Numbered from the stretch's first letter, positions 8,352-14,229 are shown. The stretch: 15,773 nt of DNA from Candidatus Woesearchaeota archaeon (GCA_016180275.1 JACPBN010000079.1:1-15773); one strand, 5' to 3'. Program-made: numbers and translations. Notes: a model not told the origin generated them from the sequence alone.

Positions 8352-8459
8352 CGCCGGCGACGGGAGATCCGTGCTCAAAATGAACATTTCGAACCCGCAA
8401 GACTTTGGCAAGTCATCCAATTTTGAGTTGGACGCAATACCTGGTTATGCGACGCCGGC
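8352..8459 (-). tRNA. trnL: tRNA-Leu(CAA) with a 22-base insertion in the T-loop
   Basis: Read on the minus strand. Acceptor GCCGGCG (8459-8453) pairs perfectly with CGCCGGC (8359-8353). The D-arm GCAT...TTGC has A14, G18-G19 and A21 in place. The anticodon stem TCCAA/TTGGA encloses loop CTCAAAA, so the anticodon is CAA. A long variable arm GACTT/AAGTC follows, as expected for leucine. T-stem GCGGG (8398-8394) pairs with CCCGT (8364-8360), but the loop between them is 29 bases instead of 7 and begins with the canonical TTCGAA. Removing 22 bases restores TTCGAAT, so this is probably an intron at a non-anticodon site; I could not draw a convincing bulge-helix-bulge by eye. The discriminator base is G where archaeal tRNA-Leu normally has A. 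CCA is not encoded. A TATA-like CTATTTAAG lies just upstream (complement of 8476-8484). The length without the insertion is 86. Confidence 0.85.
8365..8393 (-). other. Enlarged T-loop region containing the putative tRNA-Leu intron
   Basis: Twenty-nine bases lie between the two T-stem strands where seven are normal. The 22 surplus bases can be placed in several registers; the one leaving TTCGAAT gives the most canonical T-loop. The insertion contains AAAT and ATTT, which can form a very small hairpin. Confidence 0.6.
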
Positions 8460-8506
8460 ATTGCACAAACAAAAAGCTTAAATAGTATCTAATCTTTATT
8501 CTCATT

Positions 8507-8538
8507 ACTTTGGCAAGTTAATACAAGTTATGCGACGC
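8507..8538 (-). pseudogene. Internally deleted tRNA-Leu-like fragment
   Basis: Two exact 12-base matches to the neighbouring tRNA-Leu gene occur in the same order and orientation: ACTTTGGCAAGT (8507-8518, matching 8402-8413) and GTTATGCGACGC (8527-8538, matching 8444-8455). In the intact gene they are 30 bases apart; here only 8. The fragment keeps part of the variable arm, part of the D-arm and the inner end of the acceptor strand, and lacks the anticodon arm and T-arm. It lies about 50 bases upstream of the real gene and is followed on the plus strand by seven T (8539-8545). It looks like a decayed duplicate or a remnant of an integration event at the tRNA. Confidence 0.65.
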
Positions 8539-8545
8539 TTTTTTT

Positions 8546-8801
8546 CTTTATTTTTTGATTTTCAGATATCCCAGAATGTACTTTGCTTTTATAAATTCTG
8601 ACCAAGGATGTCCAGTGTCCAGTCCGGAGAGGATTTTGAGCATGAGCGAGAGTTTTAAATATATTTTAACTTACAATAAGCCTGTCCAGTGGAAAAATAT
8701 AAACCCACTAAAATGCTACTAGCCTAAAATTAATATTTTTAAAGGTAATGATTATATACTACTGAGGATTAGGATTAATTATTTCATAAAAAAGAGGCCA
8801 T
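8546..8801 (+). promoter_or_regulatory. Spacer with the promoter of the prepilin-like genes
   Basis: No gene is seen. The octamer TGTCCAGT occurs three times (8609-8616, 8616-8623, 8683-8690), a possible but unproven binding site. A TATA-like GATTATATACT (8750-8760) predicts transcription from about 8782. GAGG at 8794-8797 sits four bases before the ATG at 8802. Confidence 0.45.
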
Positions 8802-9380
8802 ATGAACAAGAAAGCATTCTTTTTCACAATAGATACTTTGATGGCATTAGGAGTGTTAGTAGTTGGTTTTCTGCTGATATTATCTACACATATTTACCAG
8901 CCGATTGAAAGCCAGACAATATTTTTCTCAAAGGATTTGCTGCAGGTATTTTCCGGCACAAAAGTTGACCAAGCTGATAACGCTTTAATATTTCAGATGA
9001 GATGCACTGACTGCGAATGTGAAACACAATACTGCGGATTGATAAAAAATCCAGACAATACTTTATTAGAGCAGCTAGGAGAATTTATTTATAGGTATGA
9101 AAATGGCTGTGGCGAGCCTTGTTTAACTGCAGCAAAAGAGATAGCAGCCTCGATTTCTCAATCACTTATTAATCCTCAGTTTACATATGAGTTTGTAATA
9201 AAAGACCAAGATTATCCTCTAGGAGAAAAAGAATACACACTCCTAAACAATACAGAAATAACCAAAAGAACCCAAGATAAATCTAATCTGCTTATTGTAT
9301 CCAAGCGCCTAATTTACGGCATTGCTGATAATGAAAACATGTTTGGCCCATATATAGCAGAAGTAAGAGTGTGGCAGTGA
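8802..9380 (+). CDS. Prepilin-like secreted protein, Cys-rich
   Basis: A 192-residue protein starting MNKKAFFFTIDTLM, followed by a hydrophobic helix to about residue 27. A short Lys-rich head ending in Ala just before a long hydrophobic stretch fits an archaeal class III (type IV pilin-like) signal, with likely cleavage after A5; it could instead be a plain signal anchor. The rest is predicted extracellular and contains six Cys (68, 71, 73, 78, 103, 107), an even number that could form disulfides. I recognise no named family. It is first in a two-gene unit: its TGA overlaps the next ATG as TGATG. GAGG four bases upstream supports the start. A platform protein for pilus assembly lies 2.2 kb downstream, so a role as a minor pilin or surface-filament component is a reasonable inference. 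Confidence 0.7.
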   Translation: MNKKAFFFTIDTLMALGVLVVGFLLILSTHIYQPIESQTIFFSKDLLQVFSGTKVDQADNALIFQMRCTDCECETQYCGLIKNPDNTLLEQLGEFIYRYENGCGEPCLTAAKEIAASISQSLINPQFTYEFVIKDQDYPLGEKEYTLLNNTEITKRTQDKSNLLIVSKRLIYGIADNENMFGPYIAEVRVWQ

Positions 9381-10606
9381 TGATAAATAATAATGATGAT
9401 AAGAATAAGTATGATGTTAATAACATGAATAAGAAGAATACAGATAATAAGAATAATAACATTAGAAATGATTTAACACGCAAATCCAAAATAATCACAA
9501 GAATACAGAATGTTAGACTGATTAACAATAAAAAAGCAATGTTTTTCACGTTAATATCTGTCTTGATTATAGGGTTGCTGGTTTTAACGTTCTCAGCCAA
9601 AATAGACCTAAAGATTAAGGGGCATTTACCAGTCTTAGAAAGAAGAATAACTGCAGTAAATACTTTTGTCCATGATATTGAGAACACTTACTTAGAAAGA
9701 ATGTTAAGAATATCAACTTTATCCGCATTTAATGCATTAAGAGCAAATCAAAAAGCCTCAGAAAAATATCTGACTCGCGATGAATTTGGCCCAGTGTTTG
9801 CTGAGCTTGCCTTAAATGGAACTTTTGAAGTTGATGGCAAGAAAGAATCAATATTAGGCAAAAGAAACCTAAATTCAATGCTAAATGAATTAGCCAGTAT
9901 CAGCAAAGATGAGCTGCATGTTAAAGCCGTGTTTGAGCCAGTAAGCCTTAATGTTTTCCAGAATAACGAAACAGGCCCGTGGAATGTCGGGATTAACTTT
10001 ACCATTAACTATTTTGTGGACGGAGATTTAGCTACCTGGAACAAATCAAGCAACATAATTACACAATTCAGCATTATAGGCCTAGAAGATCCAGTATATT
10101 CTTACAATGCTAAGCAAGATCTTCAAAGCAATAATAAGAATATAATAACAGCAGATGGTTTCAAAGAGAACTGGACCATAGAGAATTTTAGGTTATTTGT
10201 AAGAAACCAAACTTACCGATATGACTCAAAAGCACCAAGTTACTTATTAAGACTGATTAATGATATTAGCGCTTCTCCTTGCTGCGGCATTGAGTCAATG
10301 ATTAACTTAAACAATATGAAAACTGAAGACAATAAAAACGCAACATTTGTTGATTATTGCTACTGGTCAGGCATTTGCATAGGAGAGGATTATGGAAATT
10401 ACATATGGACAATTGAAGGTGATAAATTCAGCAAGCCAAATATAACATACTACGGCGAAGAAAGAGATACGCTGCCAGAGCATGAATTCTATAGATTTAA
10501 GCTTGATACTTACCATATAGGCAGATATAACTTAACTGAATATAGTGCAAAGTTATGCAAGTATGATTTTGGCACTAAGTTGTGGAATGGCACTGGATGC
10601 GTGTAA
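9380..10606 (+). CDS. Membrane-anchored prepilin-like protein with Asn-rich N-terminus
   Basis: I choose the ATG at 9380, overlapping the upstream TGA (TGATG), over the GTG at 9371; this gives 408 residues. The first 45 residues are low-complexity, rich in Asn, Lys and Asp. Then comes NKKAMFFTLISVLIIGL, whose NKKA plus hydrophobic run closely echoes the start of the preceding protein, so both may be handled by the same prepilin peptidase, with cleavage after A53. The remaining 330 residues should be outside the cell and carry several N-x-S/T sequons (NGT, NET, NKS, NWT, NQT), consistent with archaeal N-glycosylation, plus cysteines clustered near the end (CC, C-Y-W-S-G-I-C, C-K, GC). No known family is recognised. 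It could be a large minor pilin or a stalk-like surface subunit. A later start that omits the Asn-rich leader is possible. Confidence 0.7.
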   Translation: MINNNDDKNKYDVNNMNKKNTDNKNNNIRNDLTRKSKIITRIQNVRLINNKKAMFFTLISVLIIGLLVLTFSAKIDLKIKGHLPVLERRITAVNTFVHDIENTYLERMLRISTLSAFNALRANQKASEKYLTRDEFGPVFAELALNGTFEVDGKKESILGKRNLNSMLNELASISKDELHVKAVFEPVSLNVFQNNETGPWNVGINFTINYFVDGDLATWNKSSNIITQFSIIGLEDPVYSYNAKQDLQSNNKNIITADGFKENWTIENFRLFVRNQTYRYDSKAPSYLLRLINDISASPCCGIESMINLNNMKTEDNKNATFVDYCYWSGICIGEDYGNYIWTIEGDKFSKPNITYYGEERDTLPEHEFYRFKLDTYHIGRYNLTEYSAKLCKYDFGTKLWNGTGCV

Positions 10607-10630
10607 AAAAATAAGATGTGAATAGCAGCT

Positions 10631-10712
10631 GCCTCCACAGCCAACTAAGTTGGCACATATCATAAAATATGTCAAGTTGCGAGAGTAACAAAACATTTAT
10701 GAAGATGGAGGC
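10631..10712 (+). ncRNA. Cloverleaf-like structured element
   Basis: A 7-base-pair closing stem GCCTCCA (10631-10637)/TGGAGGC (10706-10712) encloses three hairpins in series: GCCAAC/GTTGGC with loop TAA (10640-10654), ACATAT/ATATGT with loop CATAAA (10655-10672), and a weaker GTTG/TAAC (10676-10689). All pairs in the first two hairpins are perfect. It is not a tRNA on either strand: there is no TTCRA T-loop, and the loop sizes are wrong. It lies just after the second prepilin-like gene and before a convergent minus-strand unit, so it may be a 3' UTR structure, a bidirectional stop, an independent small RNA or the end of a mobile element. The strand is uncertain. Confidence 0.5.
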
Positions 10713-10764
10713 AAATCAAGAATGAGTTTCAGCAAAAATTATTACGGTCTCCTTTTAGTTTGTT

Positions 10765-11004
10765 TTATTGTTTACCTAAAGCTTCTAAAGCTGCTTTAGT
10801 TTCTAGGTATAATTGTTCAACTGGTATTAAGTCTATCTGCATAACCATATATGCCTGTTGTCTTGCATCATTTAATAGTTTTTCAGTTGGGGCAATAGCC
10901 AATAAATATGCCTTTTGCAATTCTTCTCTGGCTAAGATATATTTATCTTCATTCTTTTGTATTAACTCATGCAATGATTTTGTATCTGTCTGTTTGTTTT
11001 CCAT
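10765..11004 (-). CDS. Small helical protein (79 aa), unknown function
   Basis: I choose the ATG at 11004, giving MENKQTDTKSLHEL, because GAGATGAT (a Shine-Dalgarno match) sits four bases before it; the ATG at 11013 would put that motif inside the gene. The 79-residue product is soluble, charged and almost certainly all helical, with heptad-like spacing of Leu and Ile from about residue 12 to the end, so a coiled coil or dimer is likely. It has no Cys, no signal peptide and no recognisable family. It follows a 30-residue ORF whose stop lies just upstream, and the two probably share one transcript. Confidence 0.6.
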   Translation of the reverse strand: MENKQTDTKSLHELIQKNEDKYILAREELQKAYLLAIAPTEKLLNDARQQAYMVMQIDLIPVEQLYLETKAALEALGKQ

Positions 11005-11009
11005 GTTTA

Positions 11010-11102
11010 TCATCTCATTTTAGTTTTTATATCTAATCTTTCACTACCTATTTCTGTTCCTTCTACTAATCCTTCTAATTCAGATGTGGCTGTTCTATCC
11101 AT
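11010..11102 (-). CDS. Very small protein (30 aa) leading the minus-strand unit
   Basis: A 31-codon frame from the ATG at 11102 to the TGA at 11012-11010, ending five bases before the start of the 79-residue gene. A strong TATA box on the minus strand (complement of 11127-11136) is centred about 29 bases before this ATG, so the transcript should begin almost at the start codon, as for other leaderless genes in this window. The peptide, beginning MDRTATSELEGLVEGTEIG, is charged with no membrane segment. The next gene's Shine-Dalgarno lies in its last codons, which suggests translational coupling. It could be a leader peptide or half of a two-component module. Function unknown. Confidence 0.5.
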   Translation of the reverse strand: MDRTATSELEGLVEGTEIGSERLDIKTKMR

Positions 11103-11126
11103 TTTATCACTATTAAATAATAACTA

Positions 11127-11136
11127 ATATATAAAC
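11127..11136 (-). promoter_or_regulatory. TATA box of the minus-strand small-gene unit
   Basis: ATATATAAAC on the plus strand reads GTTTATATAT on the minus strand. Its centre is about 29 bases before the ATG at 11102, which fits a leaderless start for the 30-residue ORF. Confidence 0.5.
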
Positions 11137-11180
11137 TTTTCTATATTTATCACCCTTAAGTAGTTCTTTATTTTCAGAAA

Positions 11181-11260
11181 CCTTTATATACTTAAATACT
11201 ATTATATTCAATAGTTATATTAATATATTAAATACTATTAAAAATACTATTAAAATATCT
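11181..11260 (+). promoter_or_regulatory. Promoter with three AAATACTATTA repeats
   Basis: CCTTTATATACTT (11181-11193) is a good TATA box. The 11-mer AAATACTATTA occurs at 11194, 11230 and 11242, with start spacings of 36 and 12; the first two copies extend to TTAAATACTATTA. The copies overlap the expected transcription start and leader of the AbrB-like gene, so they are candidate operator sites, perhaps for autoregulation. AT-rich sequence makes chance repeats easier, which limits confidence. Confidence 0.45.
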
Positions 11261-11290
11261 TGTAGACGACAGATATAACTCAACTAAATC

Positions 11291-11476
11291 ATGGTAAAAC
11301 TCCAAAAACTTCCAAATGGGCAGCTAGTTCTTACTATCCCTAAACAGCTCGCAGCATTAAAAGGCTGGGACAAGGGCATAATAATTACTTTCAAAGAGCA
11401 TGATAAGAATTCATTTGTTATTGAAGCAATTTCCCGAAATAATAAAAAGGATGAAAGGGTGTATTTTAACGGATGA
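11291..11476 (+). CDS. SpoVT/AbrB-type DNA-binding protein
   Basis: A 61-residue protein beginning MVKLQKLPNGQLVLTIPKQL, the typical swapped-hairpin AbrB pattern: a short strand, N-G-Q, hydrophobic strand, T-I-P-K, helix, then a second hydrophobic strand (GIIITFKE). Such proteins are dimeric DNA-binding regulators or the antidote half of toxin-antitoxin pairs. No toxin follows directly: the next gene is the pilus platform protein. The nearby minus-strand small genes are not recognisable toxins. A role as a regulator of the surrounding pilus-like genes or of itself is plausible. There is no clear Shine-Dalgarno; alternative starts were not found upstream in frame. Confidence 0.8.
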   Translation: MVKLQKLPNGQLVLTIPKQLAALKGWDKGIIITFKEHDKNSFVIEAISRNNKKDERVYFNG

Positions 11477-11493
11477 ATGAGGTATATATTAGT

Positions 11494-11590
11494 TGTTGTT
11501 GAAATTAGAATGTTGTTAAAAGTATAATATTGTTGAAATTAGAATGTTGTTAAAAGTATAATGTTGTTAAAAGTATAATGTTGTTAAATA
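11494..11590. repeat. Tandem repeats upstream of the pilus platform gene
   Basis: A 32-base block occurs at 11497-11528 and again at 11531-11562 (period 34). Its second half, ATGTTGTTAAAAGTATA, then continues with period 17 (copies at 11510, 11544, 11561 and a partial at 11578). The array ends about 15 bases before the GAGGT Shine-Dalgarno of the next gene, so it forms the leader of that mRNA or overlaps its promoter. The copies are nearly identical, which suggests recent expansion; copy number may vary among strains. Confidence 0.8.
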
Positions 11591-11617
11591 TTTGTCCAAA
11601 AAAAGAGGTAAATCATT

Positions 11618-13819
11618 ATGCCTGAAATTAGTTCAGAAGAAGTACAGAACATACTCCAAAAGTACCAATCTAAGATAAATGTACAGCTAGGCGAGCCTGT
11701 GCCAGAAAAGTTTAATGCAGATGCTAAGCCAGTTACTAAAGAGTTTTTGGAATTTAAGGATGAATATTTGCCAAAACATTTTTCTTGGTATGAGCAGGCA
11801 GCTAATTACGCAGAAAATCTTTTGCATTTAAAGCCATCTGAAGAAAAAGAAAAAGCATATCAGGAATCAATAGACATCTGTCATCTAGATATAACCCCTA
11901 CAGGCGCATACAGCTTTTCATTTTTGGGCGCTGCCATAATTGCATTATTAGGCGTAATATTATCATTTGCATTGTTTCAAGGAAGCATGTTCATGATTGT
12001 ATTTTTTGTAGGCAGCGCAGCTGGCATGATCTTGCCATTTGGAAATATCCCTATGGTGTTTGCTAATAGCTGGCGTATGGCTGCATCCAATCAGATGGTG
12101 TTATCTGTGTTCTATGTAGTTTCTTATATGCGCCATACTTCTAATCTGGAGCTTGCTATAGAATTTGCCAGCAAACATTTATCCCCGCCGCTTGCTTTAG
12201 ACCTGAGAAAGGTCATGTGGGATGTTGAAACACAAAAATATGAAAATGTCAAAGAAAGCCTGGATGCTTACTTGGAAACATGGAAAAAATGGAATGTTGA
12301 ATTTGTTGAAGCAATGCATCTTATTGAAGGCTCATTATATGAAGGCGCAGAAGAACGCAGATTGGGAATGCTTGACAAATCACTTACTGTAATTTTAGAA
12401 GAGACATATGAAAAAATGCTGCATTATGCGCAAAATCTTAAAGGACCAATTACTATGCTGCATATGCTTGGCATTATTCTGCCAATATTAGGGCTAGTTA
12501 TTCTGCCGTTAATGGTTAGTTTTATGGAAGGTATCCAATGGTACCATATCTCAGCGCTTTACAATCTTGGCCTGCCATTTTTAGTTTATTACATGGGCAC
12601 TAGCATATTAGCCAGTAGGCCAACTGGTTACGGGGATACAGATATTAGCGAAGATCCTGAATTAGCAGATGAGAAAAAAATGAGCATGGAATTTTTTGGT
12701 ATAAAATTAAAAATGGATCCGTTGTATTTATGCATTGGTATTGCGGTTGTATGTATACTAATCGGCTTTAGCCCAATATATCTTCATGCATTAGGCGTAA
12801 AAGATTTTGGATTTGGCGGAGAAGATGCCTTATCTGAATGCGGGTCAAAATTTTGCTTTATGGGGTATAAACAAAGCCAGAAATTAGTTGATGAAGCAGG
12901 AAATCCTACCATCATCGGCCCATTTGGGTTAGGTGCGTCAATATTATCTGTTGGCATTATTTTGGGCATAGGCTTAGCTATTGGCCTGTATTATAAATTA
13001 AAGTCAACAAATGTTATAGAAATTAGGAATCGTTCAAAAGAGCTTGAGAATGAGTTTGCATCTGCATTATTTCAGCTAGGCAACCGCTTGGGAGACGGCA
13101 TTCCAGCAGAGATTGCTTTTTCTAAAGTTGCATCTAGTATGGAAGGCAGCATATCAGGCCAATTTTTCCAGTTTGTGGCAGATAACATAACTCGGCAGGG
13201 CATGAGCGTTGACCAGGCAATATTTGATCCTCATCATGGCGCATTGCTTGCTTTTCCAAGCGCTTTAATTGAGAGCAGCATGAAAGTACTGACGGAGAGC
13301 GCAAAAAAAAGCCCATTAGTTGCTGCACAAGCCCTGATTAATATCAGCCAATACATTAAACAAATGCATACTGTAAATGAGCGGCTGCAGGATCTGATGT
13401 CAGAAACAATCTCTTCAATGAAATCCCAGATCAAATTTTTAACTCCTGTAATCTCAGGAATAGTCATCGGCATAACTTCAATGATTACAACAATTTTAGG
13501 AAAATTAAGCACTCAGATGAAGAAGATTCAAGAAGGCTCTGCAACAGGCGCGGGCATGCCTGGCGGCTTAACAGATATGTTTGGTGACGGGATTCCTGCA
13601 TTTTATTTCCAGTTAATTGTCGGATTATATGTTATACAGCTTGCATACATATTGACTATACTTATCAATGGCATTGAAAACGGCTCAGACAAGCTCGGCG
13701 AGAAATATAATCTTGGCATTAATGTTACGAAAGGAACAATGATATATTGTTTCTTGGCAACGGTTGTTATGATAGGATTTAACTTTGTTGCTGGCAGCAT
13801 ATTAGGGGCAGGGAAGTGA
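11618..13819 (+). CDS. Type IV pilus assembly platform protein, FlaJ/TadC-like (two T2SSF domains)
   Basis: A 733-residue multi-pass membrane protein. A soluble N-terminal stretch (1-95) precedes about nine hydrophobic segments near 101-120, 123-140, 283-302, 312-331, 370-391, 436-458, 607-627, 661-684 and 707-730. Two cytoplasmic helical regions, roughly 150-280 and 470-605, match the paired T2SSF (GspF) domains of archaeal FlaJ/TadC platform proteins, each with the typical pattern of a hydrophobic helix then E-x-A and a charged helix. Family members sit in the cytoplasmic membrane, where a PilT/FlaI-type ATPase drives them to extract or add pilins. That ATPase is not in the window. With the two prepilin-like genes upstream this forms part of a pilus-like system. 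GAGGT eight bases upstream supports the start. It is longer than usual for the family because of the N-terminal region and long loops. Confidence 0.85.
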   Translation: MPEISSEEVQNILQKYQSKINVQLGEPVPEKFNADAKPVTKEFLEFKDEYLPKHFSWYEQAANYAENLLHLKPSEEKEKAYQESIDICHLDITPTGAYSFSFLGAAIIALLGVILSFALFQGSMFMIVFFVGSAAGMILPFGNIPMVFANSWRMAASNQMVLSVFYVVSYMRHTSNLELAIEFASKHLSPPLALDLRKVMWDVETQKYENVKESLDAYLETWKKWNVEFVEAMHLIEGSLYEGAEERRLGMLDKSLTVILEETYEKMLHYAQNLKGPITMLHMLGIILPILGLVILPLMVSFMEGIQWYHISALYNLGLPFLVYYMGTSILASRPTGYGDTDISEDPELADEKKMSMEFFGIKLKMDPLYLCIGIAVVCILIGFSPIYLHALGVKDFGFGGEDALSECGSKFCFMGYKQSQKLVDEAGNPTIIGPFGLGASILSVGIILGIGLAIGLYYKLKSTNVIEIRNRSKELENEFASALFQLGNRLGDGIPAEIAFSKVASSMEGSISGQFFQFVADNITRQGMSVDQAIFDPHHGALLAFPSALIESSMKVLTESAKKSPLVAAQALINISQYIKQMHTVNERLQDLMSETISSMKSQIKFLTPVISGIVIGITSMITTILGKLSTQMKKIQEGSATGAGMPGGLTDMFGDGIPAFYFQLIVGLYVIQLAYILTILINGIENGSDKLGEKYNLGINVTKGTMIYCFLATVVMIGFNFVAGSILGAGK

Positions 13820-13865
13820 ATCATATTTTAATCTTCTAAAAATAATAAAGAAGCGGCATCTGCCC

Positions 13866-13871
13866 TTTTTT
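13866..13871 (+). terminator. Possible oligo-T terminator after the platform gene
   Basis: TTTTTT 47 bases after the stop codon. Archaeal termination commonly uses such T-runs without a hairpin. Confidence 0.35.
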
Positions 13872-14008
13872 AGCAATGAAGCTCCCAACCGCAGCAAGCT
13901 GCGCGGTATCTCTAATATAAATAATCAAACCGCTGCAAGCAATTGGCATTAAACCCAAAAGGTAATAAAATCTAAAGGCTCATTGCCGAAATACAGAACC
14001 TATATTGG

Positions 14009-14047
14009 TTTTGAGGATATCAATAAATTTTTGAGGATATCAATAAA
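14009..14047. repeat. Direct repeat, two 19-20 base copies
   Basis: TTTTGAGGATATCAATAAA occurs at 14009-14027 and again at 14029-14047, perfectly. The second copy ends about 40 bases before the TATA box of tRNA-Phe. It contains the palindrome GATATC. It may be a duplication by slippage or a pair of binding sites. Confidence 0.8.
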
Positions 14048-14084
14048 AGTGATAGACTAAATAGAGTTCTCAAATAGAAAAGAA

Positions 14085-14093
14085 TTTAAATAA
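14085..14093 (+). promoter_or_regulatory. TATA box of tRNA-Phe
   Basis: TTTAAATAA is centred at about 14089, predicting a start near 14115 and a leader of about 12 bases before the upstream acceptor half at 14127. It would be too far (about 65 bases) from an uninterrupted tRNA starting at 14155. Confidence 0.5.
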
Positions 14094-14126
14094 CAGATTG
14101 ATTTTTAGTTTTAAGCTGAGCTTTAT

Positions 14127-14229
14127 GGGAATTTTGGAAGCATGCTTTTAAGACCAGAAATGTAGTTCAGCTCGGGAGAACACACCGCTGAAGCCGGTGA
14201 CGTCGCCGGTTCAAATCCGGCCATTCCCA
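14127..14229 (+). tRNA. trnF: tRNA-Phe(GAA), probable 29-base intron in the acceptor stem
   Basis: The body is canonical: D-arm GTTC/GAAC with GGG in the loop, anticodon stem CACCG/CGGTG with loop CTGAAGC (anticodon GAA), T-arm GCCGG-TTCAAAT-CCGGC, acceptor 3' strand CATTCCC (14222-14228) and A73. The matching 5' acceptor strand should be GGGAATG. Directly before the D-arm the sequence is AGAAATG, which mispairs at two positions. GGGAAT stands 29 bases further upstream (14127-14132), and joining it to G-T-A-G-T-T-C from 14162 gives a perfect stem and a 74-base tRNA. The insertion starts with TTTTGG and ends with CCAGAA, which pair with each other (one G-U). The intron boundary is ambiguous by one base (14132-14160 or 14133-14161). 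Five T at 14231-14235 likely end transcription. CCA is not encoded. Confidence 0.88.
14132..14160 (+). other. Putative acceptor-stem intron of tRNA-Phe
   Basis: Twenty-nine bases (boundary ambiguous by one) separate the two parts of the 5' acceptor strand. Complementary ends TTTTGG (14132-14137) and CCAGAA (14154-14159) would bring the exon ends together. A canonical bulge-helix-bulge is not obvious. Confidence 0.6.

Larger units (their letters stand above)
13820..14080. other. Gene-free spacer with T-run, palindrome and direct repeat
   Basis: No coding frame is credible. Six T at 13866-13871 follow the platform gene and could end its transcript. A GC-rich imperfect palindrome (ACCGCAGC-AA-GCTGCGCGGT, about 13890-13909) is followed by AT-rich sequence, and a direct repeat lies at 14009-14047. 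Confidence 0.5.

Noticed and set aside
8609..8690. TGTCCAGT repeats as a defined operator
   Set aside because: Three octamers are suggestive, but their spacing is irregular and no regulator is linked, so I list them only within the promoter region.
9371..9379. GTG start at 9371 for the second prepilin-like gene
   Set aside because: The ATG at 9380 overlapping the upstream stop as TGATG is the usual coupling arrangement and needs no rarer start codon.
9292..9687. A 131-codon minus-strand frame over the prepilin-like genes
   Set aside because: Its hydrophobic Leu/Phe runs are the complement of the Asn/Lys-rich repeat on the plus strand, and it has no promoter or Shine-Dalgarno.
10676..10685. 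Shared CAAGTTGCGA between the cloverleaf element and the inverted repeat at the window start
   Set aside because: A ten-base match is expected by chance several times in a comparison of this size.
10631..10712. A tRNA gene on either strand
   Set aside because: It has a 7-bp closing stem, but no TTCRA T-loop, no 7-base anticodon loop and no D-loop GG in the right place.
11494..11590. CRISPR array
   Set aside because: The repeats are directly abutting with periods of 17 and 34 and no unique spacers; no cas genes are present.
13234..13512. Minus-strand frames inside the platform gene
   Set aside because: They overlap a well-supported membrane protein gene and show no family features.
14155..14229. 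An uninterrupted tRNA-Phe starting at AGAAATG
   Set aside because: It gives two A-C mismatches in the acceptor stem, while the upstream GGGAAT restores perfect pairing and fits the TATA distance. It remains the main alternative.
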